Positions 40,028-49,221 are shown, counted from the first letter of the stretch. The stretch: 64,000 bases of DNA from JAQUBU01 sp036677685 (GCA_036677685.1 JAVBWA010000008.1:62001-126000), one strand, 5' to 3'. Translations and numbers: made by a program. The notes: generated by a model from the letters alone, not told the origin.

Positions 40028-41139
40028 AAATTTTTAATGCAGGTAGCTGCATAAGCCGCCATCACTTCAACCTCAAAGCCTTTTGCTTTTGCTTCTTTTT
40101 GCAGCAAATCGCAAAGGTACGGAACTATGATTTCCTCACTCTCTTGATGACCTGCATCAATCACCGCCAAACCCCGGGCTTCTGCATCCTTGGCTTCATG
40201 ATATTTCAAATCTCCGGTTATGAATAGCTCAATACCTTGCCTTATAACTCCATCGATCAGGCTGGCCCCGGAACCGCTTACTACCGCAACCTTTTTTATA
40301 GAACGCTTTAAATCGCCAACTACTCTGACGTTTTTGAGTTTCAATTTGCTTTTTACCTGTTCAGCACAATCCTGTAAATTCATACTTTCCGGCCAGGAGC
40401 CTTTTCTTCCCAGACTGAATATTTTTCCTTGATTATTCAATTTATAGATATCATAAGCCACTTCCTCATAGGGATGGGCTTCTTGCATAACTTTAATTAT
40501 GCGCTGCAAATCCCGTTCGTAAACTACGGTTTCCAGGCGATACTCATCAACTTCCTCCAACACTCCGGTTTCCCCAATAAAGGGGTTGCAACCTTCGGCA
40601 GGACGGAAAGTGCCCGTTCCCCGCACCCGAAAACTACAATCGGAGTATGCTCCAATATGTCCTGCGCCAGCTTTATTAATAAGCTCTCGCAGTGCTTCCA
40701 CATGGGTGGCGGGAACAAAAACAACCAGTTTATATAATTCCTCCTGTTTATCAACATAAAGAGGCGCTATTTCAGCAAGGCCCAATAGTTCGGCCAGTAC
40801 CTGATTTAGTCCTCGCTCACCGGCATCCAGATTAGTATGTGCTGAATAGATATTAATCCCTGCCCATACCGACTTTTGAATCATTCTTCCCAGCGGGGTT
40901 GAATAATCAATTGATTTGATCCCCTTAAAAAAGAAAGGATGATGAGTAATTATCAGGTCTATTTTTTTTTGAATGGCCAAATCCAGTATTGCTTCGTCCA
41001 TATCCAGCGCAACCATGACCTGGCTAACCACAGCTTCCGCCGACCCTATCTGCAGACCGCAATTATCCCAGCTTTCGGCCAGCCAGAGGGGAAATTTTTC
41101 TTCCATGATTCCAATAATGTCTTTAATTCTGCTTGGCAT
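40024..41139 (-). CDS. Nif3-like dinuclear metal centre protein (YqfO type)
   Basis: 371 aa from ATG 41139 (GGAGG 9 bases upstream). The NIF3 halves are at the N-terminus (ESWDNCGLQIGS, LIITHHPFFFKGIKSI, SAHTNLDAGERG) and the C-terminus (VSGSGASLIDGVIRQGIELF, TGDLKYHEAKDA, DAGHQESE), giving the di-metal site. The middle insert (LYKLVVFVPATHVEALREL) is the PII-like domain of the longer Gram-positive form. The gene overlaps trmK by 17 bases, the usual pairing in Firmicutes. The stop codon lies in a repeat. Function within the family is still debated. Confidence 0.93.
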   Translation of the reverse strand: MPSRIKDIIGIMEEKFPLWLAESWDNCGLQIGSAEAVVSQVMVALDMDEAILDLAIQKKIDLIITHHPFFFKGIKSIDYSTPLGRMIQKSVWAGINIYSAHTNLDAGERGLNQVLAELLGLAEIAPLYVDKQEELYKLVVFVPATHVEALRELINKAGAGHIGAYSDCSFRVRGTGTFRPAEGCNPFIGETGVLEEVDEYRLETVVYERDLQRIIKVMQEAHPYEEVAYDIYKLNNQGKIFSLGRKGSWPESMNLQDCAEQVKSKLKLKNVRVVGDLKRSIKKVAVVSGSGASLIDGVIRQGIELFITGDLKYHEAKDAEARGLAVIDAGHQESEEIIVPYLCDLLQKEAKAKGFEVEVMAAYAATCIKNL

Positions 41140-41824
41140 TGAGAATTGCCTCCAATCTCTCAATTTTGTGCGCATAAGCTAAAAGCAAGTTATGGTTTTG
41201 CCCGCTCTTGGAACAGCTTAGTTCACTAAAAACCCTGCGGTATCTCTGCAAATAAAAATTCATATATTGCTTCTTTATATTATTATCGGCTTTTAAGATG
41301 AAAGGCCCTATATCTATTTCCAGATCGCCCATTTCATAAGGGGAGTCTCCCGGTTCACTGGCAATGACTACAAAAAAGCGGTCATTTTCCCGCAGAACCC
41401 TTTCTTCGATTATCTTCCATCCCTGCTTAGCTATGGCCCGGCGTAAAACTCCACTCCGGGTCATGGGTTGGAAAACCAAGCGTTTGAAACTTCGGGCTTT
41501 GGCCCAATCATATGCCAAAATTTCCACCAGGGTATCTCCCCCCATGCCCGCAAGTGCAATACTGTCCACTTCGCCCGCTTCGAGCACCTGCAGCCCATTG
41601 CCCTGCCGCAACTCAATCTGCCCCTGCAAACCGCTTTGTTCCACCGCTTGGGCGGCCCTGCCCAATGGTCCATCACCGAGTTCCCCGATGATCACCCTGG
41701 TTGCCAGTTTATTCCTAATCAGATATATGGACAGCCATGCATGATCAGCGCCGATATCGGCAACCGGTCTATTTTTAATCAACATATCCGCTACTACCTT
41801 GAGGCGGTTTATCATTACCGTCAT
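41123..41824 (-). CDS. trmK: tRNA (adenine(22)-N1)-methyltransferase
   Basis: 233 aa, SAM-dependent Rossmann methyltransferase that makes m1A22 in tRNA. The SAM site is VADIGADHAWLSIYL, followed by ALAGMGGDTLVEIL and the NxPMT-like FQPMTRSGVLR. The C-terminal coiled region ends KIERLEAIL. Start ATG 41824 has AAGGAG 7 bases upstream; a TTG two codons earlier is less likely. Translationally coupled with nif3. Confidence 0.93.
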   Translation of the reverse strand: MTVMINRLKVVADMLIKNRPVADIGADHAWLSIYLIRNKLATRVIIGELGDGPLGRAAQAVEQSGLQGQIELRQGNGLQVLEAGEVDSIALAGMGGDTLVEILAYDWAKARSFKRLVFQPMTRSGVLRRAIAKQGWKIIEERVLRENDRFFVVIASEPGDSPYEMGDLEIDIGPFILKADNNIKKQYMNFYLQRYRRVFSELSCSKSGQNHNLLLAYAHKIERLEAILNAKQN

Positions 41825-41952
41825 TCGCAAACTCCTTATTCAAACGGATTATTTCGTTAGCATGTATAAGGGTTAACTAAATCCTTTCTTGATTAATATT
41901 ATGTAGACAATAAGAAGAAAAGCAATCTATTTTAAGGAGGAAAATTTAATCC

Positions 41953-42027
41953 ATGGAAGCTGCTGTAGAATATTTCACCAGGTTTTGCTGCAAATGCCGC
42001 CCAGAAAACAGCAAGGCTGCCGGCTGA
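41953..42027 (+). CDS. Possible 24-residue cysteine-rich peptide
   Basis: ATG with AAGGAGG 12-13 bases upstream, preceded by promoter-like boxes TTAACT (41873) and TATTAT (41897) 18 bases apart. It encodes MEAAVEYFTRF, then CCKCRPENSKAAG and stop. Three Cys lie within four residues. It is too short to judge by itself, and its end overlaps the 9-bp hairpin that probably terminates trpB on the other strand. It may be a real small protein, a leader, or chance. Confidence 0.3.
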   Translation: MEAAVEYFTRFCCKCRPENSKAAG

Positions 42028-42043
42028 ATACTCGGCCGGCAGC
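42016..42043 (-). terminator. Hairpin downstream of trpB2
   Basis: Perfect 9-bp stem GCTGCCGGC / GCCGGCAGC with a 10-base loop, 17 bases past the trpB2 stop. The T run is interrupted (CTTGCTGTTTTC), so it is a weak terminator. Confidence 0.5.
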
Positions 42044-42059
42044 CCAGGTTAAGGCTAAA

Positions 42060-43421
42060 CTAAAGCTGAGGCAGATTTCTTAAACTTTCCTTGAGTTCTT
42101 CATCTGAAAATTCCACATCTTCGGTTTCCCCGGAAAAGTATTTGTCATATGAGAACAAATCCAGATGCCCATGACCGCTGAGATTAAACACTATGGAACG
42201 TGATACCCCTTCTTCTTTGGCCTTAAGGGCTTCATCTATAGCGGTGCGAATAGCGTGGGATGATTCCGGAGCAGGAACTATACCTTCAGTCCGGGCAAAC
42301 AATGTGGCTGCCGCAAAGGTTGGGTTCTGTTTTACAGACACCGCTTCCAGTAAACCGTCATGGTACAGCTGACTGACCAATGGAGATTCTCCATGATATC
42401 TCAATCCTCCGGCATGAATTCCCGAAGGTGTAAAGTCATGGCCCAGGGTATACATTTTCAGCATTGGGGTATAGCCAGCCACATCACCGAAATCATAGGC
42501 AAATACACCTTTGGTCAGGGTTGGGCAGGCTGCTGGTTCTACAGCTACCAGCCGCACCTTTTTCCCGGCCAGCTTATCAGGAATGAAAGGGAAGGCAATG
42601 CCGGCAAAATTGCTGCCGCCGCCGCAGCAGCCGATAACAACGTCAGGATAATCGTCTACCATTTCCATTTGCATTTTTACTTCCTGCCCGATGATGCTCT
42701 GGTGTATACATACATGATTAAGCACACTGCCTAGCGAATAATTAGTATCGGCCCGGCTGGCTGCATCCTCAACTGCTTCACTTATAGCAATAGCCAGAGT
42801 TCCGGGAGTATCCGGGTACTGTTCCAGAACATTGCGCCCGGCCTGGGTTAGCGGGCTGGGACTGGACACGCATTTGGCTCCATACAGTTCCATGATGGAA
42901 CGCCGATAGGGCTTCTGGGTATAGCTTACTTTAACCATATATACCATGATTTCCATATCAAATAGTTTTCCGGCCAAAGAAAGCGCAGTACCCCACTGAC
43001 CGGCTCCGGTCTCAGTGGTGATCCGTTTTATACCCTGTGCTTTATTGAAGAAAACCTGAGGCAAAGCTGAATTGAGTTTATGACTTCCCACCGGACTGAC
43101 CCCTTCGTACTTGTAATAAATACGGCAGGTCGTGTCCAGAGCCTTTTCCAGCCCCCGTGCTCTATATAGCGGGCTGGGACGATATTTTTTATAAAGCTCT
43201 CTTACTTCGGCAGGAATCTCTATATACCTTTCTGTGGATACCTCTTGCATAATCAGTTCCCGGGCAAATATAGGCTCCAAATCAGAAGGTGCCAGTGGCT
43301 GTTTGGTTTGCGGATTTAAACCAGGTTCCAGGGGATTCGGCATGTCTGCCTGAATATTGTACCAGAATTTCGGTATTTTATCCTCCGGTAGAATGATTTT
43401 AGTGAGCTCTTCTCTACTCAT
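42060..43421 (-). CDS. Tryptophan synthase beta-like protein, TrpB2 class
   Basis: 453 aa PLP enzyme. The PLP lysine is Lys115 in PVGSHKLNSA, and the phosphate cup is GCCGGGSNFAG. The long N-terminal extension and ETGAGQWGTALS are typical of TrpB2 rather than TrpB1. TrpB2 enzymes convert indole (or a related substrate) and serine to tryptophan independently of TrpA. No other trp genes are in the window. It is monocistronic; a family 1 copy lies just upstream. Confidence 0.93.
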   Translation of the reverse strand: MSREELTKIILPEDKIPKFWYNIQADMPNPLEPGLNPQTKQPLAPSDLEPIFARELIMQEVSTERYIEIPAEVRELYKKYRPSPLYRARGLEKALDTTCRIYYKYEGVSPVGSHKLNSALPQVFFNKAQGIKRITTETGAGQWGTALSLAGKLFDMEIMVYMVKVSYTQKPYRRSIMELYGAKCVSSPSPLTQAGRNVLEQYPDTPGTLAIAISEAVEDAASRADTNYSLGSVLNHVCIHQSIIGQEVKMQMEMVDDYPDVVIGCCGGGSNFAGIAFPFIPDKLAGKKVRLVAVEPAACPTLTKGVFAYDFGDVAGYTPMLKMYTLGHDFTPSGIHAGGLRYHGESPLVSQLYHDGLLEAVSVKQNPTFAAATLFARTEGIVPAPESSHAIRTAIDEALKAKEEGVSRSIVFNLSGHGHLDLFSYDKYFSGETEDVEFSDEELKESLRNLPQL

Positions 43422-43848
43422 CTCAACTAATCTCTCCTCTCGCTATTAATTTTAAGCATCGGAAGAAACTGCCGGGCAGTTTCAACATTCTGCTGCGCAA
43501 CGAGGCTGGAGATTAGAACCCGCTGATAGGTACCCAAGTGTTTATAGAAGCGGGGTACATCTTTTCGCCTCGTTATACGCCAAAAATTTTATCACAACTG
43601 CTTGTCAACTTCAAGCGGAGGACTCTTAATCTTAAGAAGTTCTATGGCCAGGAAAGGTCGCGGTCGATTTTGTTTCAGCCACGAAGCCAAAATCATGGAA
43701 GCTGCCCGAGGAAAGGCCTAAAGAAGTAGTCGCTGAAGCAATTATAATAAGATGTCCTTAGATTAATTCCAGTATCATTTAATTGGGATTCGAAAAGAAG
43801 CCCGCATTAATACCGTTAGCAAAGGAAGCCCATGTTATCTGTAAGTAA
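43422..43848. other. trpB2 leader, repeat copy M and unassigned sequence
   Basis: After the repeat (43451-43576), about 270 bases before the epimerase gene hold no feature I can support. A 24-codon frame at 43644 (MARKGRGRFCF) lacks a ribosome binding site. Confidence 0.4.
43451..43576 (+). repeat. Family 1 element, copy M
   Basis: TTTTAAGCATCGGAAG, hairpin GAAACTGCC / GGGCAGTTTC, AACGAGGC / GCCTCGTT stem and a shortened core ending CATCTTTTCGCCTCGTTATA. Confidence 0.85.
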
Positions 43849-44829
43849 TTATGCAGTATCATTGCCTAATTTATTTTTCAAATCATCAAGAGTAATAAGC
43901 AGACCTTCACTAAGCTCCACCTGTGGTTCCCAGCCCAATATGCCGCGGGCTTTGCCAATATCCAGGCAAATCCGCTGCAACTCGCCGGGGCGGGGACTGG
44001 TATATTGCACCGGGCCCGAATAAGCAGTAATACCTTTTAGAACTTGCAGCAGTTCATTTACCGAAGTAGCCCGGCCCGAGGCTATATTGAAGGCCGGGTA
44101 GTCCAGATCATTAGTCTTGCCAGCTTCACCCTTTGCCTGATGTTCTTCCAATAACTGCAAAGCCAGCAGATTAGCCTGCACTACATCCTGTACATATACA
44201 TAATCCCGGGTTTGCTCCCCATCCCCAAAAACAACTGGGACCTTCCCCAATAATAATTTTTTGCCGAACAAGGCTACCACACCTGATTCCCCGTCAGCAT
44301 CCTGCCGCGGGCCATAGACATTACCATAGCGTAAAGCTATATAGGGAAGCCCCAGTGTCCGGGCAAAACAGTAAAGGTAATATTCAACACTAAGTTTGCT
44401 TACTCCATAAGGTGAAAGCGGCCCTTTACTATAGTTCTCCTTTACCGGCAGATGCTCGGGTTCGCTATACACCGCGCCTCCCGAGGAAGCAAAGATTATG
44501 CCCCGTACCCCACAGCTCCGGCAGCCCTGCAGCAAATTAAGAGTTCCGATAACATTGTTCCGGGCATCCTGCCCCGGATTGTGAACGGAAAGCCGCAAAT
44601 TTACCTGTGCGGCCAGGTGAATAACATAATCAAACTTCTGTTTTTGCATAAATTCCGCCAGGGCAGTATCACAAATATCCCGTTTGTAAAACTCGGCTGC
44701 AGAATTTACGTTTTCGATTTTCCCTGTTAGTAAATTATCCACAATACTGATTTTATGTCCCCCATCAACCAGGGCATCTGTAATATGGGAGCCAATAAAA
44801 CCGGCCCCACCAGTAAGCAGTATTTTCAT
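43849..44829 (-). CDS. NAD-dependent sugar-nucleotide epimerase (GalE-like)
   Basis: 326 aa extended SDR. The NAD site is LLTGGAGFIGSH at the N-terminus, the catalytic triad region is FASSGGAVYSE plus YGVSK, and RYGNVYGPRQ is the usual substrate loop. UDP-glucose 4-epimerase or a related UDP-sugar epimerase is most likely; dehydratase activity cannot be ruled out. It stands alone between trpB2 and the thiamine operon. Confidence 0.88.
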   Translation of the reverse strand: MKILLTGGAGFIGSHITDALVDGGHKISIVDNLLTGKIENVNSAAEFYKRDICDTALAEFMQKQKFDYVIHLAAQVNLRLSVHNPGQDARNNVIGTLNLLQGCRSCGVRGIIFASSGGAVYSEPEHLPVKENYSKGPLSPYGVSKLSVEYYLYCFARTLGLPYIALRYGNVYGPRQDADGESGVVALFGKKLLLGKVPVVFGDGEQTRDYVYVQDVVQANLLALQLLEEHQAKGEAGKTNDLDYPAFNIASGRATSVNELLQVLKGITAYSGPVQYTSPRPGELQRICLDIGKARGILGWEPQVELSEGLLITLDDLKNKLGNDTA

Positions 44830-44945
44830 AATTGCAAAAACCTCTTTACCTATTGTTTATACCAATATATTCACAATAGGTAATGTGGTTGCATATCAGG
44901 CTGACAGACATGAAAAATCCAGCAAAACAGTGGTAAAAGGATGTG

Positions 44946-44977
44946 AAAAAACGCGGCTCAAATCAGCCGCGTTTTTT
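44946..44977. terminator. Bidirectional terminator after thiC
   Basis: AAAAACGCGGCT-CAAATC-AGCCGCGTTTTT, a perfect stem with A and T tracts. It closes the thiamine operon. Confidence 0.85.
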
Positions 44978-45035
44978 ACAATATTGAATTTGACGGTATA
45001 CCAGTTGGAGTAACCGAAGATAAACAAAATTATAA

Positions 45036-46328
45036 TTATTTGTTCTCTTTGTTCATTATCTCATTCATATTGCGGACTGCACAGAGCTTGCCGCACATGG
45101 TACAGGTATCTTCCATTTCCGGCTGGGACTCTTGCCGGTAACGCCGGGCTTTGTCGGGGTCCATAGCCAGCTTGAACATGGCTTCCCAGTCGATCCGGCG
45201 GCGTGCTTCACTCATCTCCCGGTCCCATTCACCAACGCCGGGAATTCCCTTGGCTATATCGGCAGCATGGGCTGCAATTCGGGAAGCCATGATTCCTTCC
45301 ACCATGTCTTCCATATTCGGCAGGCGCAAGTGTTCAGCCGGGGTTACATAGCAAAGGAAATCAGCTCCGCTGGCAGCGGCAATAGCCCCGCCAATCGCGC
45401 TGGTAATATGGTCGTAACCCGGTGCTACATCTGTTACCAGAGGCCCCAAGACGTAAAATGGCGCACCATGGCAGAGTTTTTTCTGCAGCAGAACATTGGC
45501 CGCGATCTCATTGATAGCCATATGTCCGGGTCCTTCGATCATAACCTGCACATCCTTGGCCCAGGCCCTTAGTGTCAGCTCGCCCAGGGTAATGAGTTCC
45601 TCGATCTGGCTGGCATCGGTGGCATCCGCTATACAACCGGGCCGGCAGGCATCCCCCAGGCTCAGGGTAACATCATATTCCCGGCAAATCTCCAAAACCT
45701 CATCGAAATACTGGTAAAAGGGATTCTCCGCTTTATGGGTTTCCATCCATGCGTATAGTAACGAACCGCCCCGCGATACAATATTGGTCAAACGGGAGTT
45801 GCGTTTGAACCGTTCCACGGCAGCCCGGTTCAACCCGGCATGGATGGTCATAAAATCGACTCCTTCCCGGGCATGGCTTTCGACTACTCTCAGGAATTCC
45901 TGGCTGGATATATCCTGGAGTTCCTTTTCATAAAAACCCATGGCATCGTAAACCGGCACGGTTCCGATCATAGCACTTGACATAGCAATCAAGCGGGTTC
46001 GAAACTCGCGGGTTTGACCGTAGGAACTAAGGTCCATGATGGCTTCCGCTCCCAGGTCGATGGCTTTTTGGGCTTTGGCCAGTTCCGCCTCCCAGTTGCA
46101 GCAGTCCCGGGAGATGCCCAGATTGACGTTGATCTTGGTTTTCATCCCCGTGCCTATACCCCAGGGTTGAAGAGATTTGTGGTTGGGGTTGGCGGGAATA
46201 ATCATAGTACCTTTTGCTATACCCTGACGCAAAACTTCGGGGTCAATATTTTCTTTGGATGCCACCATAGTCATTTCCGGGGTGATAATACCCTGGCGGG
46301 CTGCTTCCTTTTGGGTTTTATAGTTCAT
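45036..46328 (-). CDS. thiC: Phosphomethylpyrimidine synthase
   Basis: Radical-SAM enzyme turning aminoimidazole ribotide into HMP-phosphate. 430 aa, the short form without the N-terminal extension of proteobacterial ThiC. The C-terminal cluster motif is DTCTMCGKLCAVRN. Other conserved blocks are NLGISRDC, MTIHAGL, SRGGS, EGPGHM and GPLVTDVAPGYDHI. It is last in the riboswitch-controlled operon and four bases from the phosphatase gene. Confidence 0.97.
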   Translation of the reverse strand: MNYKTQKEAARQGIITPEMTMVASKENIDPEVLRQGIAKGTMIIPANPNHKSLQPWGIGTGMKTKINVNLGISRDCCNWEAELAKAQKAIDLGAEAIMDLSSYGQTREFRTRLIAMSSAMIGTVPVYDAMGFYEKELQDISSQEFLRVVESHAREGVDFMTIHAGLNRAAVERFKRNSRLTNIVSRGGSLLYAWMETHKAENPFYQYFDEVLEICREYDVTLSLGDACRPGCIADATDASQIEELITLGELTLRAWAKDVQVMIEGPGHMAINEIAANVLLQKKLCHGAPFYVLGPLVTDVAPGYDHITSAIGGAIAAASGADFLCYVTPAEHLRLPNMEDMVEGIMASRIAAHAADIAKGIPGVGEWDREMSEARRRIDWEAMFKLAMDPDKARRYRQESQPEMEDTCTMCGKLCAVRNMNEIMNKENK

Positions 46329-46332
46329 TTCA

Positions 46333-46986
46333 CTACTCCTTATCTGCCTTAAGTATTTGCTGTAGTTGGCTTAAAATATCCTCAAAGCCGTTAAAGTTAT
46401 AAAAGGGTAATTCCTCCTGTGAACACAAATCCGCCAGGATTGGCTTGGCAAATATTATGTCGCAGTGCCGCGCCGGGCACAAATCGGAGTACCCGTCACC
46501 AATATAGATTTTTATATCATCTGGACCAGCCAGTTCGTCAATTTTACCTTGCTTGCAGACACCGCATTTTCCACATTCAGGATTGCGGTGGGGCATGTCT
46601 ATCCGCCAGCCATCCTGGTATTTTATGATATTGGCGTAGTATTTCAGGTCTATTTCCTCTCTTTTAAGAATCAGTTCGATATAGTTTGCATAGCCATCGC
46701 TTAAGATATAAATATGATGGTTTTGCTCCCCGGTCCATTCTAGAAATGACAGGAAAGCCGGATCAATCCTCATCTGATTAAAAAAAGAATTTAGTTGCTC
46801 AGGTAAAACATCCATCAAATCCAGGGTAGCCTGGGCGCAATCCCCGGTAGATAAAACACCTTTCTCCCAGAGTGTGTTTAATTCCGCCCATCCTTCCCGG
46901 GCAAAGGTCTTTACCATGGTGTAACAGACATCTTCCCGGGAAATAGTGCCGTCAAAGTCTACAAAAAATATCAGCCTGCCTGCCAT
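46333..46986 (-). CDS. HAD-family phosphatase (MtnX-like), possible thiamine-phosphate phosphatase
   Basis: 217 aa HAD hydrolase: nucleophile motif FFVDFDGTISRED, motif II ILSDGYANY, motif IV YIGDGYSDLCPA. The insert CGKCGVCKQGK holds two CxxC pairs and may bind a metal. It resembles the MtnX-like HAD-IB group. It overlaps thiE by 16 bases and sits in the thiamine operon, so a role in dephosphorylating thiamine phosphate or HMP phosphate is a good guess; the operon otherwise lacks such an enzyme. Confidence 0.8.
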   Translation of the reverse strand: MAGRLIFFVDFDGTISREDVCYTMVKTFAREGWAELNTLWEKGVLSTGDCAQATLDLMDVLPEQLNSFFNQMRIDPAFLSFLEWTGEQNHHIYILSDGYANYIELILKREEIDLKYYANIIKYQDGWRIDMPHRNPECGKCGVCKQGKIDELAGPDDIKIYIGDGYSDLCPARHCDIIFAKPILADLCSQEELPFYNFNGFEDILSQLQQILKADKE

Positions 46987-47600
46987 TTTGCCATAATCCT
47001 CCGCGCGGCCATCTCAATATCATGACTGCCCATCAAGGCAGATACCACCGCAACTCCGTCAGTGCCAGACTCACGTATGGCCGCAATATTATCCAGATTT
47101 ATACCGCCGATGGCGACCAGCGGAACCGAAGTATGCTTTTTTAACTCGGCCAGCAGGCTAATGCCGGTTGGCAGTGCCGCATCAGGCTTGGTCGGGGTGG
47201 CAAAAACCGGTCCTACTCCCAGGTAATCAGCACCTTGCCGGACACCTTCCTCTGCTTCGGCCCGGCTGCTGACTGACAAACCGATAAGCTTGTCCGCTCC
47301 CAGCAAGCGACGGGCCACCGGGAAGGGCAAATCATCCTGCCCGATATGCAGCCCATCAGCATTCACGGCCAGAGCAATATCCAGGCGGTCATTGATTATC
47401 AGGGGTACCCCGCTTCCTTCCAACTTGTTTTTTAAAGCCGCAGCCAGATTATAAAACTCGCGGCTGCTGGCGTCTTTCTCCCGCAACTGAACCACGCTGA
47501 CCCCGCCTTTTACCGCCTTCATTATCTCTTCCAGCAAATCCCGGCCGTCCAAAAGGCTGCGGTCACTTACCAGATACAGCGAGTAATTTATATTTACCAT
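46971..47600 (-). CDS. thiE: Thiamine-phosphate synthase
   Basis: 209 aa TIM barrel that joins HMP-PP and thiazole phosphate to give thiamine phosphate. Motifs: VVQLREKDASSREF, LIINDRLDIALA, GLHIGQDDLP, YLGVGPVFATPTKPDA and VAIGGINLDN. It overlaps thiM by 7 bases and the phosphatase gene by 16. Confidence 0.97.
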   Translation of the reverse strand: MVNINYSLYLVSDRSLLDGRDLLEEIMKAVKGGVSVVQLREKDASSREFYNLAAALKNKLEGSGVPLIINDRLDIALAVNADGLHIGQDDLPFPVARRLLGADKLIGLSVSSRAEAEEGVRQGADYLGVGPVFATPTKPDAALPTGISLLAELKKHTSVPLVAIGGINLDNIAAIRESGTDGVAVVSALMGSHDIEMAARRIMAKWQAG

Positions 47601-48394
47601 TTGACTTTAGCCTCCTGGAGAATATCATCGCCGGTTAAGTTATAGAGACTGTCGAAAAGCAACTGGCGGAAAGTTCCGGGGTTCTCACCGGAGCAGGCAG
47701 CAGCCCTTTCCCCGGCAATATTATAAGCGATCAAGCCTGTAATGCTGGCTACAAAAGGATCAGCACCCGGGGTTCCAATACAGGCTGCCATAACTCCAGC
47801 TACCATACAACCGGCACCGGTTATGTTCTGAAACAGGGGGCTTCCGTTGCCAATCTGCACCGCCTGGTCACTACTAGCCACAACATCGATGGCTCCGGTT
47901 GCAGCCACTATTGCATTTTCCTGTTTGGCTAACTGGCGGCAGGCTGCCTCCAAGCCTTCCCCGCTGTCCATGGAGTCAACTCCGCGGGCCTGCCCCTGCA
48001 AACCGGCCAGGCTTTTAATTTCGGCAATATTGCCTTTCAGCAGCGTTATCTGCCCGGTCTGGCGGATCTGAGCCAGAACCTCTAATTTTCGGGGTATTAC
48101 CCCGCAGGCTACCGGATCAATTATCAAAGGCACTCCTTTTACTGCGGCCCCCCGGCTGGCTGTCAGCATGGCGGCCTCTTGTTCGGCCGTCAGTGTCCCC
48201 AGGTTCAGGTATAAGGCCTGGGCAAAGTTTACGAATTGCCCGGCTTCTTCAGGATGCTCGACCATGGCCGGGGAGCCCCCGGCGCAGAGTATTACATTGG
48301 CAACATCATTGACTGTCACATAGTTGGTAATACAATGGACCAGCGGCTTGGTTTTCCTTAGTTCCTCCCAGATTTGCGCACATTTATCTAACAC
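47594..48394 (-). CDS. thiM: Hydroxyethylthiazole kinase
   Basis: 266 aa ribokinase-like kinase that salvages the thiazole moiety. Motifs: PLVHCITNYVTVNDVANVIL, GGSPAMVEHPEE, DPVACG and NITGAGCMVAGVMAAC with the catalytic cysteine. GTG start with GGAGGGG upstream. It overlaps thiD by 7 bases. No thiazole-synthesis genes (thiG, thiS, thiF, thiH) are in the window. Confidence 0.97.
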   Translation of the reverse strand: MLDKCAQIWEELRKTKPLVHCITNYVTVNDVANVILCAGGSPAMVEHPEEAGQFVNFAQALYLNLGTLTAEQEAAMLTASRGAAVKGVPLIIDPVACGVIPRKLEVLAQIRQTGQITLLKGNIAEIKSLAGLQGQARGVDSMDSGEGLEAACRQLAKQENAIVAATGAIDVVASSDQAVQIGNGSPLFQNITGAGCMVAGVMAACIGTPGADPFVASITGLIAYNIAGERAAACSGENPGTFRQLLFDSLYNLTGDDILQEAKVKW

Positions 48395-49221
48395 TTTTTC
48401 CCCTCCCTCAACTCATTAAAATGATCCATCACCCCAACACCCTGCCCGATGGCAAAACCTTCGGCCAAACAGCTTTCCACGTATTTCTTGGCTTTTCTTA
48501 CTCCTTCCGGAACTTCATAGCCTTGTCCTAAAAAGGTCGCCAGTGCCGAAGAAAATGTGCAGCCGGTACCATGGTTATTACTGCCCGCTATTCGTTTGCC
48601 GCCCTGCATATAAACAGATTTTTTATTTCCTACCATATCCACCGGTTCACCGGGCAGATGCCCTCCTTTGACAACTACAAACCGGGGTCCCATTTCCAGC
48701 AGGCTTCTACAAGCTTCCTCCATGGCTGCCAGGTCGGAAATGCTCCGGTTTAAAAGCTTCTCGGCTTCAGGCAGATTTGGGGTAATGACCGAGGCCAGCG
48801 GAAAAAGCTTTTCTTTAAGGCTTTCTACTGCTTCTTCAGCCAGCAAGCGGTCGCCGCTTTTGGCAACCATTACCGGGTCAACTACCAGCGGCAGCTTGGA
48901 ATAATTATACTTGTCATTAAAAATCCGGCCTTCATAAAGTGAAGACAGAAATTCAGAAATAAGCTCAATTAGCTGGCTGCTGGCCAGCATCCCGATTTTA
49001 ACCGCATCAACCCGGATATCGGCAAAAATGGCGTTCAGCTGAGCTTGCACAATATTCAGATCAACTTCCTGAAAGGCACTTACCCCCGTAGTATTTTGCG
49101 CGGTCACCGCAGTTATAACCGTCAGTCCATATCCGCCCAAGGCTGAAATTGTTTTGAGATCAGCCTGGATTCCTGCACCCGCACAGGAATCAGAACCGGC
49201 AATGCTTAGAATATGTTGCAT
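48388..49221 (-). CDS. thiD: HMP/HMP-phosphate kinase
   Basis: 277 aa from ATG 49221 (AAAGGAG upstream). Phosphorylates HMP and HMP-P to HMP-PP. Motifs: ILSIAGSDSCAGAGIQADLKT, VTAVTAQNT, DPVMVAKSGDRL and GTGCTFSSALA. It is the first gene after the TPP riboswitch. Confidence 0.97.
   Translation of the reverse strand: MQHILSIAGSDSCAGAGIQADLKTISALGGYGLTVITAVTAQNTTGVSAFQEVDLNIVQAQLNAIFADIRVDAVKIGMLASSQLIELISEFLSSLYEGRIFNDKYNYSKLPLVVDPVMVAKSGDRLLAEEAVESLKEKLFPLASVITPNLPEAEKLLNRSISDLAAMEEACRSLLEMGPRFVVVKGGHLPGEPVDMVGNKKSVYMQGGKRIAGSNNHGTGCTFSSALATFLGQGYEVPEGVRKAKKYVESCLAEGFAIGQGVGVMDHFNELREGKKC

Noticed and set aside
43644..43718. Short frame MARKGRGRFCF...
   Set aside because: No Shine-Dalgarno sequence and no conserved feature; chance is likely.
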